This document shows, piece after piece, positions 36,170 to 45,823 of a stretch of 64,000 nt of DNA. Below the pieces are notes generated by a model. The model was not told the origin of the DNA and did no database searches. It saw only the letters and a program-made list of their open reading frames with translations. This DNA comes from Streptomyces sp. IMTB 2501 (lineage in GTDB: Bacteria > Actinomycetota > Actinomycetes > Streptomycetales > Streptomycetaceae): the NCBI RefSeq assembly GCF_001953885.1, contig NZ_MQUS01000013.1, positions 186,001-250,000 of the forward strand. The letters are read 5' to 3'. Positions within the stretch are counted from its first letter, which is position 1. Every line of letters begins with the position of its first letter. Position numbers and translations under genes: made by a program.

Positions 36170-37378
36170 TCAGGACTGGGCGGCGGCGCGCAGGTCGGCG
36201 GCGCGGTCGGTGCGCTCCCAGGTGAAGTCGGGCAGCTCGCGGCCGAAGTGGCCGTAGGCGGCGGTCCGGGCGTAGATCGGGCGGAGCAGGTCGAGGTCGC
36301 GGATGATCGCGGCCGGGCGCAGGTCGAAGACCTTGGTCACCGCCTCCTGGATGCGCGCCACCGGCACGGTCTCGGTGCCGAACGTCTCCACGAACAGGCC
36401 GACCGGCTCGGCCTTGCCGATCGCGTAGGCGACCTGGACCTCGCAGCGGGAGGCGAGCCCGGCCGCGACGACGTTCTTCGCGACCCAGCGCATCGCGTAC
36501 GCGGCGCTGCGGTCCACCTTGGACGGGTCCTTGCCGGAGAACGCACCGCCACCGTGGCGGGCCATACCGCCGTACGTGTCGATGATGATCTTGCGGCCGG
36601 TCAGGCCCGCGTCTCCCATCGGGCCGCCGATCTCGAAGCGGCCGGTCGGGTTGACCAGCAGCCGGTAGCCCTCCGTCTCCAGGGTGATCCCGCTCTCGGC
36701 GAGGGCCCTCAGCTCGGGCTCCACCACGAACTCGCGGATGTCGGGCGCCAGCAGCGACTCCAGGTCGATGTCGGCGGCGTGCTGCGAGGAGACGACCACC
36801 GTGTCCAGGCGTACGGCCCTGTCGCCGTCGTACTCGATGGTGACCTGTGTCTTGCCGTCCGGGCGCAGGTAGGGGACGGTCCCGTTCTTGCGGACCTCGG
36901 CCAGGCGGCGGGAGAGCCGGTGGGCCAGGTGGATCGGCAGCGGCATCAGCTCGGGGGTGTCGTCGCAGGCGTAGCCGAACATCAGACCCTGGTCGCCGGC
37001 GCCCTGTTGGTCCAGCTCGTCGTCATCACCGTCCACACGGGTCTCGTAGGCCGTGTCGACACCCTGCGCGATGTCGGGCGACTGCGCGCCGATCGACACC
37101 GACACACCGCAGGAGGCTCCGTCGAAGCCCTTCTTGGAGGAGTCGTAGCCGATCTGCAGGATCCGGTCGCGGACCAGCGTCGCGATGTCCGCGTAGGCCT
37201 TCGTGGTCACCTCACCGGCGATGTGCACTTGGCCGGTGGTGATCAGCGTCTCCACGGCGACCCGGGAGGCCGGGTCGGCGGCGAGCAGGGCGTCGAGGAT
37301 GGTGTCGCTGATCTGGTCGGCGATCTTGTCGGGGTGGCCCTCGGTCACGGACTCCGAGGTGAACAGGCGGCGAGACAT
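36170..37378 (-). CDS. metK: S-adenosylmethionine synthetase
   Basis: MetK makes SAM from methionine and ATP. The 402-residue product has SVTEGHPDKIADQISD, the methionine/ATP loop SIGAQSPDIAQGVD, GAGDQGLMFGYA and GGGAFSGKDPSKVDRSAAY, all invariant family motifs. ATG 37378 follows AAAGGG. It lies 48 bp after ahcY and 58 bp before the kinase. Full length and probably active. Confidence 0.97.
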   Translation of the reverse strand: MSRRLFTSESVTEGHPDKIADQISDTILDALLAADPASRVAVETLITTGQVHIAGEVTTKAYADIATLVRDRILQIGYDSSKKGFDGASCGVSVSIGAQSPDIAQGVDTAYETRVDGDDDELDQQGAGDQGLMFGYACDDTPELMPLPIHLAHRLSRRLAEVRKNGTVPYLRPDGKTQVTIEYDGDRAVRLDTVVVSSQHAADIDLESLLAPDIREFVVEPELRALAESGITLETEGYRLLVNPTGRFEIGGPMGDAGLTGRKIIIDTYGGMARHGGGAFSGKDPSKVDRSAAYAMRWVAKNVVAAGLASRCEVQVAYAIGKAEPVGLFVETFGTETVPVARIQEAVTKVFDLRPAAIIRDLDLLRPIYARTAAYGHFGRELPDFTWERTDRAADLRAAAQS

Positions 37379-37426
37379 GGTGGATTCCCTTTGCTGGTCG
37401 GGGAGTTGGCAGACGTTGACGGCTGG

Positions 37427-38833
<1,407 letters not shown>

Positions 38834-38954
38834 GCCGGTACTCCAGACGGGGTCAGCGGGGCAGGGGGCATCGACGGTGCGGCCCGCGCGTGGGCTGCCG
38901 CTGATGCGGGTCAGGTGAGGGTGAGGTCAGTGATGTCCGGCGGTGCCGGAAGGG

Positions 38955-39965
38955 TCACTGTGCGGCGGTGCCGGAGAAGTCCTCGACGATCAGGGCCTCG
39001 GGCAGATCGCGGGCGCGGTCGAGGACGAGCGAGGCGAGGGCGATGTCGAGGGAGCCCAGACCGAAGGGGGCGTACACGGCACGGCGGTCCGGGGTGCGCC
39101 GGCAGTCGCCGATGAGCACCTCGCCCACGGCGCGGATCGCGGCACGCTCCACCGTGCCGGCCTCGACGGCGAGGGCGAGCGAGGTGCGCTCGCGCAGGGC
39201 GTGGGAGACGTCGTCGACGAAGTGCTCGGCGCCGGCGAGGGCGTCGGCGGTCAGGTCCCGCAGGGACATGTGCAGGACGGTGGCGTGCGGGGCGAGCAGG
39301 TCGAGGCTGTCGATGTGCGGGGTGATCGCGGTGGTGGTGAGCAGCACCAGGTCGGCGTCGGTCAGTGCCTCCTCGGCGCTGTGTGCCACACCCAGCCCGG
39401 CCCTGCCGGCGAACCGGCCGGCGAAGGCCTCGGCGCGCTCGGTGGCGAGGTCGAAGACCACGGCCCGGTCCCACGTCCAGCCGTCGGCGAGGAACGCGGA
39501 GACCGTGTTCGCGGCGATGTACCCGCTGCCCAGGATCGCGACCTTGGCGGCCCGCCGGGCGCCCGCGGTCAGCGCGTTGGCGCCGACCAGGGCGGACAGC
39601 GCGGTGCGCAGCCCGCTGATCCGGGCGCCCTCCAGGAGGGCCACCGGGAAGCCGGTGGCCACGTCGTTGAGGACGATGGCCGCGGAGGCCCGGGGCAGCC
39701 CGAGGCTGAGGTTCTCCGGGAAGCTGGAGATCCACTTGATGCCCATGGCCGGGGTCGGCTCGGGCACATAGGCGGGGAGGGCGATCACCCGTTCCCGCGC
39801 CTCCGCGTCCGGGCGCAGGAACAGGCTCTCCGGGTTGACCAGGCGGTTTCCGACGGACTGGACGTAGACCTCCTCGACGATCCGGAGCGCCTCCGCGTGG
39901 GCGTCACGCAGGACGTCCTCGACGAGGGCGCCCGGTATGACGGCGAGGGGCGTTGCAGCGGTCAT
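38955..39965 (-). CDS. sbnB: SbnB-type dehydrogenase for L-2,3-diaminopropionate
   Basis: SbnB oxidatively cleaves N-(1-amino-1-carboxy-2-ethyl)glutamate to L-2,3-diaminopropionate and 2-oxoglutarate with NAD. The 336-residue protein is of the ornithine cyclodeaminase fold. The substrate region PAYVPEPTPAMGIKWISSFP and the Rossmann motif VAILGSGYIAANTVSAFL (~residues 142-159) agree with SbnB rather than true cyclodeaminases. The partner SbnA gene is in the same operon, which makes the pathway call firm. ATG 39965 follows AGGAGATGAGG. Confidence 0.92.
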   Translation of the reverse strand: MTAATPLAVIPGALVEDVLRDAHAEALRIVEEVYVQSVGNRLVNPESLFLRPDAEARERVIALPAYVPEPTPAMGIKWISSFPENLSLGLPRASAAIVLNDVATGFPVALLEGARISGLRTALSALVGANALTAGARRAAKVAILGSGYIAANTVSAFLADGWTWDRAVVFDLATERAEAFAGRFAGRAGLGVAHSAEEALTDADLVLLTTTAITPHIDSLDLLAPHATVLHMSLRDLTADALAGAEHFVDDVSHALRERTSLALAVEAGTVERAAIRAVGEVLIGDCRRTPDRRAVYAPFGLGSLDIALASLVLDRARDLPEALIVEDFSGTAAQ

Positions 39966-40002
39966 GAATCCTCATCTCCTGGATGTTCATGACTCCCCGC
40001 GG

Positions 40003-40464
40003 CTACTTCCACAGGGAGAACTTCTTGGTGAGCGGATCGAGTTCGTCGCGCCGACCGAACGCGGCCACGGCGTAGTACTCCAGCTCCTCCTCGGGCAGGG
40101 CGGCGACCCGCTCCAGCTGTTCGGCGTAGGTGTCCCCGGTCATCGCCGAGACGAAGTCGTTGACCAGCAGCCCGGCGGCGCTCGCCTCGGCGCGGAAGCG
40201 GCGCAGTCCGGCCGCGCGGCCCTCCAGGACGACCAGGGAGAGGCCGGAGATCGGCGCGTGTGTGCCGCCGTCGGCGTCCAGGAAGTTCAGGAAGGACATC
40301 TTGGCGGCCAGTTCGGGGTGCTCGGCCGCGGCCTTGGCGGCCAGGCCGAGAGCGGTGTGCGTGGCGGCGTTGATCGCCACCCCGGCGGGCAGCTTCGCCT
40401 TGAGGACCACGGCGAACTTCCAGTCCGCGGCGACGTCGGTCGGCTCGATGATCAGGTGGGACAC
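40003..40464 (-). CDS. DUF2000-family protein
   Basis: A 153-residue soluble protein with DWKFAVVLKAKLPAGVAINA at its N-terminus and HAPISGLSLVVLEG in the middle, which I recognise as DUF2000, a small fold related to peptidyl-tRNA hydrolase 2. No catalytic role is known to me. GTG 40464 has AAGGAG seven bases upstream. It sits between the HTH-like gene and sbnB in the biosynthetic operon, so a role in handling an aminoacyl or amide intermediate is possible but speculative. Confidence 0.7.
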   Translation of the reverse strand: MSHLIIEPTDVAADWKFAVVLKAKLPAGVAINAATHTALGLAAKAAAEHPELAAKMSFLNFLDADGGTHAPISGLSLVVLEGRAAGLRRFRAEASAAGLLVNDFVSAMTGDTYAEQLERVAALPEEELEYYAVAAFGRRDELDPLTKKFSLWK

Positions 40465-40510
40465 CCGGGCTCCTTGAAGGGTTCGAATTGATGGAGAGTC
40501 AAATTATCGG

Positions 40511-42307
40511 TCAGGCCGTGGACTTGCCGCCCGGCACCAGCCGGAACTCCACCTCGCCGACGACGGTCGGGCTGAGCCGGTAGCCGGGCCGGCCCTGGAG
40601 CACGTCGTCCGGTTTGAGGCCCAACTCGGTGCTGCGGTCCAGCTGTTCCTGGCAGACGGCCCGGAACCGCCGTACCACCTGGACCACGGCACTGCTGGTC
40701 CGTCCGGTCCGCTCGGCCAGCTCGGCCGCGGAGAGGTAGGGGACCTCGCGCTCTTCGGCGCGGGCCTCCTTCAGCTCGCGGCCGAGTTCGCCGAGGATCG
40801 CGACGAGTGCGGCGGGAGCGGTCTCGTAGATCAGGATTCCGTTGATCCACAGGCTCTCCCCGTAGCAGGCGAGGTCCACCTCGGCGGGCAGCTCCCGTCT
40901 GCTGCGCAGGTCCCGGCGGAACACCCCGAACGCCGGCATGAAGTCCGGCACCCGGTGGGCCGCGCGGGCCCCGAGGTAGTGCGCCAGCGGGGTCTGCAGT
41001 CCGGCCTGCGGCGGCACCTGGAGAGCTTCCACGACGGCTTGCAGGGGGCCCGGCACCAGCCGGCGCAGCTCGGCGAGCTGCCGGGAGAGCCAGGACGCGG
41101 TGGCCGCCTTGCCGTAGAGGGCGAAGTGGAGCATGCCCGCGTCCAGCAGGGCGATGTCGGCCTCCTTCTCCAGGCCCGCGGCCTGCAGGCGCTCCCTCAG
41201 GTCCATCGCGGTGCGGATCAGATCGGCCGACCGGATCCGCAGCTGGCTGGCCTGGAGCAGGCCGCGCCAGCGGACGTGCACGGTGAGCAGCAGGGGTGCG
41301 ACCGGTTCGGGGCCCTCCAGGTGCCGGACCAGCCGGTGGAAGATCTCCGGGTAGGGCGAGTCGAGATAGCCCAGCCAGCCGAAGGAGAACAGGTCCAGTG
41401 CCGCGTCGAGGTCCCGGCGGGAGCGCGAGCCGGCATAGGCCAGCAGGCTCTCGCTGACCCGTACGTAGCGGTGCAGCAGCGCCCGGTCGTCGGGGCCGAG
41501 CCCCTGCGGCCCCACCGCCGCCGAGTCCACGAACGAGCTGTACCCGCCGCTTCGTACGTCACCGAGGTGGAAGGCGTAGGAGGAGCCCTCCGTGGCCGGC
41601 CGGTGCCCGGCCGACGCGATCACGTCGTCCACGTACCGGCGCTGCTCGTCCAGCACCCGGACCGCCGCCTGGACCTCCCCGGCGAGCAGCCGGGCGATCA
41701 CCAGGTCGGTGTAGAGCCAGGCGGCATCCGCGTAGTAGGAGTATTTCCGGTATTTCTCAAGGCTGGTCCCGAAAGCCGCGAGCGCCTCCTGGACGGAGCC
41801 GCGGGCGCTGTCCTCCAGTCCCCGCTTCCAGGAGACGTACGAGGTCTCCAGGAATTCCTCTCCGCTGCCCTCGATCCCCAGTGCCGAGGCCAGCCGAGAA
41901 AAGGCTGCGGGGAAATCGGAGCGGACGTATTCCGCCCAGCCCTGGCTGATGGCGTCGGCCGCCTCCAGGAGGATCTCCGCGGATTTCTCCTCGACCCCCC
42001 GGTAGATCAGCTCGACGGTCTCCTTGATCCGGGGCAGGACCCGGCCGGTGTAGAGGATGGAGGTGTCGGCGTACCGGTCGGCCACCGCGCGGAGTTCGAG
42101 CGCCGACGGTCCGCCGCCCGCCAGGCCGGCACAGACGCCGGCCAGGCACAGCAGCATGGCCACGTCATGCTCGTCCGTGCGCTGCAATTCGCTGTCGGCC
42201 AGCTGCCCGACGGCGGCGAACGCCGGCTCGACAGCGGCCGGCCGGCCACCGCCGCGCACGAACTCCTGGAGTTCGTCCCGGATCTCCGAGACACTCTGCA
42301 TTGGCAT
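40511..42307 (-). CDS. Large helical protein with C-terminal winged-helix-like segment, function unknown
   Basis: A 598-residue soluble, mostly helical, Leu/Ala/Arg-rich protein. Residues ~80-330 look like TPR-type helical hairpins (for example DAAWLYTDLVIARLLAGEVQ). The C-terminus contains LSAAELAERTGRTSSAVVQV (~residues 525-545), which resembles a helix-turn-helix, followed by a wing-like PGYRLSPTVVGEVEFRL. I do not recognise the family. In the middle of a biosynthetic operon it may be a regulator or a scaffold. Start ATG 42307; ATG 42301 is equally possible. An AT-rich palindrome precedes it. Confidence 0.65.
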   Translation of the reverse strand: MPMQSVSEIRDELQEFVRGGGRPAAVEPAFAAVGQLADSELQRTDEHDVAMLLCLAGVCAGLAGGGPSALELRAVADRYADTSILYTGRVLPRIKETVELIYRGVEEKSAEILLEAADAISQGWAEYVRSDFPAAFSRLASALGIEGSGEEFLETSYVSWKRGLEDSARGSVQEALAAFGTSLEKYRKYSYYADAAWLYTDLVIARLLAGEVQAAVRVLDEQRRYVDDVIASAGHRPATEGSSYAFHLGDVRSGGYSSFVDSAAVGPQGLGPDDRALLHRYVRVSESLLAYAGSRSRRDLDAALDLFSFGWLGYLDSPYPEIFHRLVRHLEGPEPVAPLLLTVHVRWRGLLQASQLRIRSADLIRTAMDLRERLQAAGLEKEADIALLDAGMLHFALYGKAATASWLSRQLAELRRLVPGPLQAVVEALQVPPQAGLQTPLAHYLGARAAHRVPDFMPAFGVFRRDLRSRRELPAEVDLACYGESLWINGILIYETAPAALVAILGELGRELKEARAEEREVPYLSAAELAERTGRTSSAVVQVVRRFRAVCQEQLDRSTELGLKPDDVLQGRPGYRLSPTVVGEVEFRLVPGGKSTA

Positions 42308-42332
42308 GCCCCAACCCTCTAGAATTCCCTGA

Positions 42333-42347
42333 AATTCCTTCGGAATT
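42333..42347. promoter_or_regulatory. AT-rich palindrome between sbnA and the HTH-like gene
   Basis: AATTCC-TTC-GGAATT is a perfect inverted repeat with further GAATTCC half-sites on both sides. It lies in an unusually AT-rich 63-bp gap within the operon, a candidate operator or internal promoter element. Confidence 0.35.
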
Positions 42348-42370
42348 CCGCACAGTTCGCTGTATTTATT

Positions 42371-43423
42371 TCATCCGACTCCAGAGAGGATAGCGCTCCC
42401 GGAGAGAGCGGAGCCGGCCGCGTCGCCGCCGGGCGGTGCCACCCCGATCGAGCGCAGCCAGTGGTCGTTGTAGACGGTGCCGGCGTACTTCTCCCCGCCG
42501 TCCGCGCAGAGGCAGACCACGAGTTCGGCCTCGGGATGGGTCTCCAGGTACCGCACACAGCCCGCGAGGACCGCGCCGGCCGAGGCGCCGATGTGCAGTC
42601 CGGCCTCCCGCAGCACCAGGCGGCAGTAGTGCGCCGCGCTCCGGATGTCGGCGACCTGGAGGTGGTCGACGAGGGAGTCGTCGAGGAACGCCGAGGGCCG
42701 GCTCGCTCCGATGCCGGAGAGGTGCCGCCGCCCGGGCCGGCCGCGGAAGGCGACCGAGCCCTCGATGTCCACCGCGACCATCTCGGTGGTCGGGCTGTGC
42801 TCCCGGAAGTACCGGCTGACGCCGGCGAACGTCCCCCCTGTGGAGATCGCGGCGAAGACCGCGTCCGGGGACTTCGGCAGCTGCCCGAGCAGCTCCGGGC
42901 CGGTCAACTCCCGGTGTACGGCGGGGTTGTCGGGGCTGCCGTACTGGTTGGTCCAGACGTAGCGGGGGTTCTCCTTCAGGAGTTCCGCCACCCGGTCCAG
43001 CCGGGAGAGGAGGTATCCGCCGGAGGCGTCCCGCTCGGTGACCGTGACCACCTCGGCGCCCAGTTCCGACAGCCGCCGCAGACTCTCCGGCGCCACCAGC
43101 GGGTCCACCACGGCGGTGAAACCGATCTGCAGATAGCGCGCCAGCATCGCGAGCGCGATGCCGAGGTTCCCGGAGGTGGACTCCAGGAGCCGGTCGCCGG
43201 GCCGCAGCCGTCCCGACTCCAGCAGGCCGCGCACCAGCCCGTAGGCCGTGCGCGCCTTCACCGAACCGGCGAGGTTGTGCCCTTCCAGCTTGAGGTGGAC
43301 GGTTCGCGGGCGACCGTCGACGTTCAGGGTGACGGGCGTGACGGGGGTGGGGCCGAGGAGCGCCCTGAAGTGGCGCAGACGCTCCTGCAGCGCCGACCCG
43401 GCCGGGCCTTCGACCGTGGTCAT
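42371..43423 (-). CDS. sbnA: SbnA-type PLP synthase for L-2,3-diaminopropionate
   Basis: SbnA condenses O-phospho-L-serine with L-glutamate to the intermediate cleaved by SbnB. The 350-residue cysteine-synthase-fold protein has the PLP lysine in HNLAGSVKARTAYGLV (Lys56), the phosphate-binding ESTSGNLGIALAMLARYLQ and STGGTFAGVSRYFREHSP. SbnB context separates it from ordinary cysteine synthase. ATG 43423 is five bases past the methyltransferase stop codon, indicating one transcript. Confidence 0.92.
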   Translation of the reverse strand: MTTVEGPAGSALQERLRHFRALLGPTPVTPVTLNVDGRPRTVHLKLEGHNLAGSVKARTAYGLVRGLLESGRLRPGDRLLESTSGNLGIALAMLARYLQIGFTAVVDPLVAPESLRRLSELGAEVVTVTERDASGGYLLSRLDRVAELLKENPRYVWTNQYGSPDNPAVHRELTGPELLGQLPKSPDAVFAAISTGGTFAGVSRYFREHSPTTEMVAVDIEGSVAFRGRPGRRHLSGIGASRPSAFLDDSLVDHLQVADIRSAAHYCRLVLREAGLHIGASAGAVLAGCVRYLETHPEAELVVCLCADGGEKYAGTVYNDHWLRSIGVAPPGGDAAGSALSGSAILSGVG

Positions 43424-43428
43424 CCGGC

Positions 43429-44097
43429 TCAGTCCACCGGGGTCGCGTAGACGATCCAGTTGTCGTGGGTGTGCGCGTAGGGACGGAAGTCGCCGTGCGG
43501 CGGGTCGTCCCAGGACACGCGCTCCAGCGCGATGATCTCCCACCCGTCGAACAGGGCCCGGATCTCCTCCTCGCTGTAGTAGCGGAAGAGGGTGTCCTTG
43601 TAGGCGAAGGTGTTCGGCGCGATCTCCTCGCCCTCGCCGTAGGTGTCGTCCTGCGGGGTGAAGGCGTTGGTGACGAAGATGCCGCCCTCTACCAGGAGCC
43701 GGCGCGCCTCGGTGATCAGGGCGCTCGGGTCCTGGATCTGGCCGAAGACGTCGAAGCAGGTGACCGCGTCCACCGAGGCGTCGATGAGCGGGAGTTCGGT
43801 GGCGTCCGCGCGGAGCAGGAAGGAGCGCTGCCGGATGATCCGGCGGGCGTGCTGCAGACCGGTCGGCGCGATGTCCACACCGAGCGCGGTGAAGCCGGCG
43901 TCCACCAGCGCCGCGAGGTTACGGCCGTCACCGCAGCCGAGGTCGACGACCGTACGCGCCTCACGTGCGGTGAGCGCCTTGATGGCCTGCGGGATCACGG
44001 GGATCGGGTCGTCCTGCCAGAGCGGCCCTTCGGACTGCTGCTGGTACGCGGCCTCCCAGCCGTACTGGAGATCCTTGTACGAGACGTCCGTGGTCAT
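43429..44097 (-). CDS. Class I SAM-dependent methyltransferase
   Basis: A 222-residue Rossmann-fold methyltransferase. Motif I is TVVDLGCGDGRNLAALVDAG (~residues 48-67), motif II/post-I LGVDIAPTGLQHAR, and motif IV VTCFDVFGQI. The N-terminal WEAAYQQQ...PLWQDDPIP resembles TehB-like enzymes. As first gene of the operon, with sbnA immediately after and a complete SAM cycle downstream, it is the probable consumer of regenerated SAM. Methylation of diaminopropionate or its peptide is inferred. ATG 44097 has a strong GGAGG five bases upstream. Confidence 0.86.
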   Translation of the reverse strand: MTTDVSYKDLQYGWEAAYQQQSEGPLWQDDPIPVIPQAIKALTAREARTVVDLGCGDGRNLAALVDAGFTALGVDIAPTGLQHARRIIRQRSFLLRADATELPLIDASVDAVTCFDVFGQIQDPSALITEARRLLVEGGIFVTNAFTPQDDTYGEGEEIAPNTFAYKDTLFRYYSEEEIRALFDGWEIIALERVSWDDPPHGDFRPYAHTHDNWIVYATPVD

Positions 44098-44262
44098 GCT
44101 TTCCTCCACAACTGAGGGAAATGCCTGGGTGTTCGGTCCGGCCGGAGAACCTTGTCGGTGCGTTCCCCCTGCCGCAGGAACAGATTGCAGGGGGGCTGCC
44201 AAGCGACGGCCAGAGCGCGACCAAGCGCCGGTGAAGCGGGCTCGGGAGACTGGAAAGCCCCT

Positions 44263-44280
44263 GTTCACAAGGGAGTTCAC
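44263..44280. promoter_or_regulatory. GTTCAC direct repeat upstream of the biosynthetic operon
   Basis: GTTCACAAGGGAGTTCAC contains two GTTCAC half-sites 12 bp apart, ~170 bp upstream of the methyltransferase start. Direct repeats of this kind are bound by SARP or PhoP-type activators (which prefer 11-bp spacing). The inner AAGGGA-GTTCA resembles the 12-bp repeat at 58890-58953. Confidence 0.3.
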
Positions 44281-44300
44281 GACTGCTGCCGCAACACAGC

Positions 44301-44345
44301 GAGGGCCGGTGCGGACCTCCGTTCGGAGATCGCGCACCGGCCCTC
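44301..44345 (-). terminator. Long hairpin in the tetR-methyltransferase gap
   Basis: GAGGGCCGGTGCG and CGCACCGGCCCTC form a 13-bp perfect outer stem; the loop itself contains CTCCG/CGGAG. Confidence 0.65.
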
Positions 44346-44362
44346 GGTGAAAGCCCGTGTCC

Positions 44363-44392
44363 GTGTCACATCCCCGGCCGGGGGTGTGACAC
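44363..44392 (-). terminator. Hairpin directly downstream of tetR
   Basis: GTGTCAC pairs with GTGACAC and the interior CCCCGG/CCGGGG extends the stem. It lies 17 bp past the tetR stop codon. Confidence 0.55.
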
Positions 44393-44408
44393 AGGCCCTG
44401 AGGGAGTG

Positions 44409-45011
44409 TCAGGCCGCAGGCGGCTCACGGTCGCGGCACAGCGCCTCGACCATGTCCCAGAGCAGTTCGACGTCGTCCTGTACGGCGCCGGCGGCGTCCG
44501 GGCCGCCGATCCCCGCGTGGCTGGCGAGCAGCATCGCCCCGACCGAGAGCCGGGCGAGCCCCTCGGCCGAGGTCCACCGGGGTACGGCACCGGCCCGCTG
44601 GGCGTGCCGGAACTCCTCGGTCAGTCCGCCGAGCAGTTCCTGTGCGAAGCCGGGCTGTGCGAAGGGGTCGTCGGGCTGCTCGGCGAGGATCCGGAAGACC
44701 GCGTGGAACCGCGGTTCCTCGTGGTGCCGGCGGGCCAGCCCGGCGAGCAGCCGGCGCAGCGCGGACGCGGCCGGGATCCCCGGCCTGCGCGACGCGTCTG
44801 TCACCTGGCGCCAGGACTGCCCTGCCTGGCGCACGAGTTCGGCCGCGAGTTGCTCCTTGCTGGTGAAGTGGCCGTAGAGGGCGCCCTTCGTCAGCCGGAT
44901 GCGTTCGGCCACGGTCTGCATGGTGGTGCGGCCGTAGCCCTGCGCGGAGAATTCCTGGGCCGCCGCGTCGAGGATCCGCTCACGCGTTCTGATGGCCCGT
45001 TCCTGTTTCAC
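44409..45011 (-). CDS. TetR-family regulator, gamma-butyrolactone (pseudo)receptor-like
   Basis: A 200-residue protein starting at GTG 45011, five bases after GGAGG. The N-terminus KQERAIRTRERILDAAAQEF and RLTKGALYGHFTSKEQLAAE closely follow ArpA/ScbR receptors. The ligand domain is more divergent, lacking the PYVGW-type segment of the 47239 gene, as in pseudo-receptors. A perfect ARE lies 47 bp upstream. It probably acts on the AREs of this block with the true receptor. Confidence 0.8.
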   Translation of the reverse strand: MKQERAIRTRERILDAAAQEFSAQGYGRTTMQTVAERIRLTKGALYGHFTSKEQLAAELVRQAGQSWRQVTDASRRPGIPAASALRRLLAGLARRHHEEPRFHAVFRILAEQPDDPFAQPGFAQELLGGLTEEFRHAQRAGAVPRWTSAEGLARLSVGAMLLASHAGIGGPDAAGAVQDDVELLWDMVEALCRDREPPAA

Positions 45012-45057
45012 CCTGACCTCCCCAACCCTCCCCGTCCTTGTGTCACTCGACAGGAAC

Positions 45058-45081
45058 AACATACCTTCTCAACGGTATGTT
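45058..45081. promoter_or_regulatory. ARE 1 (autoregulatory element) upstream of tetR
   Basis: AACATACC-TTCTCAAC-GGTATGTT is a perfect inverted repeat with an 8-bp spacer, matching butyrolactone receptor operators. It overlaps the last codon region of the HAD gene (stop at 45080). Confidence 0.75.
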
Positions 45082-45823
45082 ATTTGTGGATCCGAACGAG
45101 CCTCTCTACGCCCGGGAGCCACTGCCAGCCGTCCCGTGCCGCGTGCCCGGCCAGTGCGGGGTCGTCCCCCACCACCGTGGGGTGCCCGCACAGCCGGAGC
45201 AGCGGCAGATCCGAGCTGTGGTCCCCGTACGCATGGCAGTTCGCCGGATCGGCGCCGTGCCGTGCCATCACCTCGGCCGCCGCGTCGGCCTTGGCGGCGC
45301 CGATCATCGGGCGCGTGATCTCGCCGGTCAGCCGGCCCCGCCCGTCCGTCAGCTGCTCACAGCCGAGCACCAGCCCGGCACCCAGATCACGGGCGAGCGG
45401 CAGCAGGCAGGCCCGCGGCGCGCCGGACACCAGCACGACCGGATCACCGGCCGCCCGGTGCGCGCGCAGCGCGGCGAGCGGCGCCGGGAGGAAGGGCTGC
45501 GCGGTGGCCCGGAAACCGGCGTACCAACGGGCCCCGGCCCGCCTCAACTCCGTGGCGGACACACCGGCGAAGAGCCGGTAGTAGTCCCGGTTGCGCTCCT
45601 CCCGCGCCGCCCCGGCCGCCGTCGGCAACGCCCGCCCGGCGGCCAACGGCGCGGTGCGCGCGGCGGTGGACCAGTACTCCCAGAAGAGGGCGGGAGTCGT
45701 CACGGTGGTGAGGGTGTGGTCCACGTCGAAGAAGGCGATGCGGGCGGGGTGGGGGTGGAGGAGGGGATGGGTGGTGGAGCTGGGGTCGCCGTGCGGGTGG
45801 GGAGCGCGGTGGGCGTTGGTCAT
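45080..45823 (-). CDS. HAD-IB family phosphatase (SerB-like)
   Basis: A 247-residue HAD hydrolase. Motif I is FFDVDHTLT (nucleophile and acid Asp), motif II LVSGAPRACLL, motif III Lys in GAAKADAAAE, and motif IV YGDHSSDLPLL. The family dephosphorylates phosphoserine and other small phosphates. The start ATG overlaps the upstream flavoenzyme stop (45820-45823). Within a butyrolactone locus it could remove the phosphate from the AfsA-pathway butenolide phosphate; alternatively it serves the main pathway. Confidence 0.82.
   Translation of the reverse strand: MTNAHRAPHPHGDPSSTTHPLLHPHPARIAFFDVDHTLTTVTTPALFWEYWSTAARTAPLAAGRALPTAAGAAREERNRDYYRLFAGVSATELRRAGARWYAGFRATAQPFLPAPLAALRAHRAAGDPVVLVSGAPRACLLPLARDLGAGLVLGCEQLTDGRGRLTGEITRPMIGAAKADAAAEVMARHGADPANCHAYGDHSSDLPLLRLCGHPTVVGDDPALAGHAARDGWQWLPGVERLVRIHK

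Larger units (their letters stand above)
44098..44408. other. Promoter region of the biosynthetic operon and tetR terminators
   Basis: 311 bp holding two hairpins belonging to the upstream tetR (44301-44345, 44363-44392) and the presumed operon promoter (44098-44300). In the promoter part GTTCAC is repeated with a 12-bp period at 44263 and 44275 around AAGGGA. No reading frame of interest. Confidence 0.6.

Noticed and set aside
42371..43423. Ordinary cysteine synthase or cystathionine beta-synthase
   Set aside because: The fold is the same, but SbnB is in the same operon and sulfur-assimilation genes are absent, so the SbnA assignment fits better.
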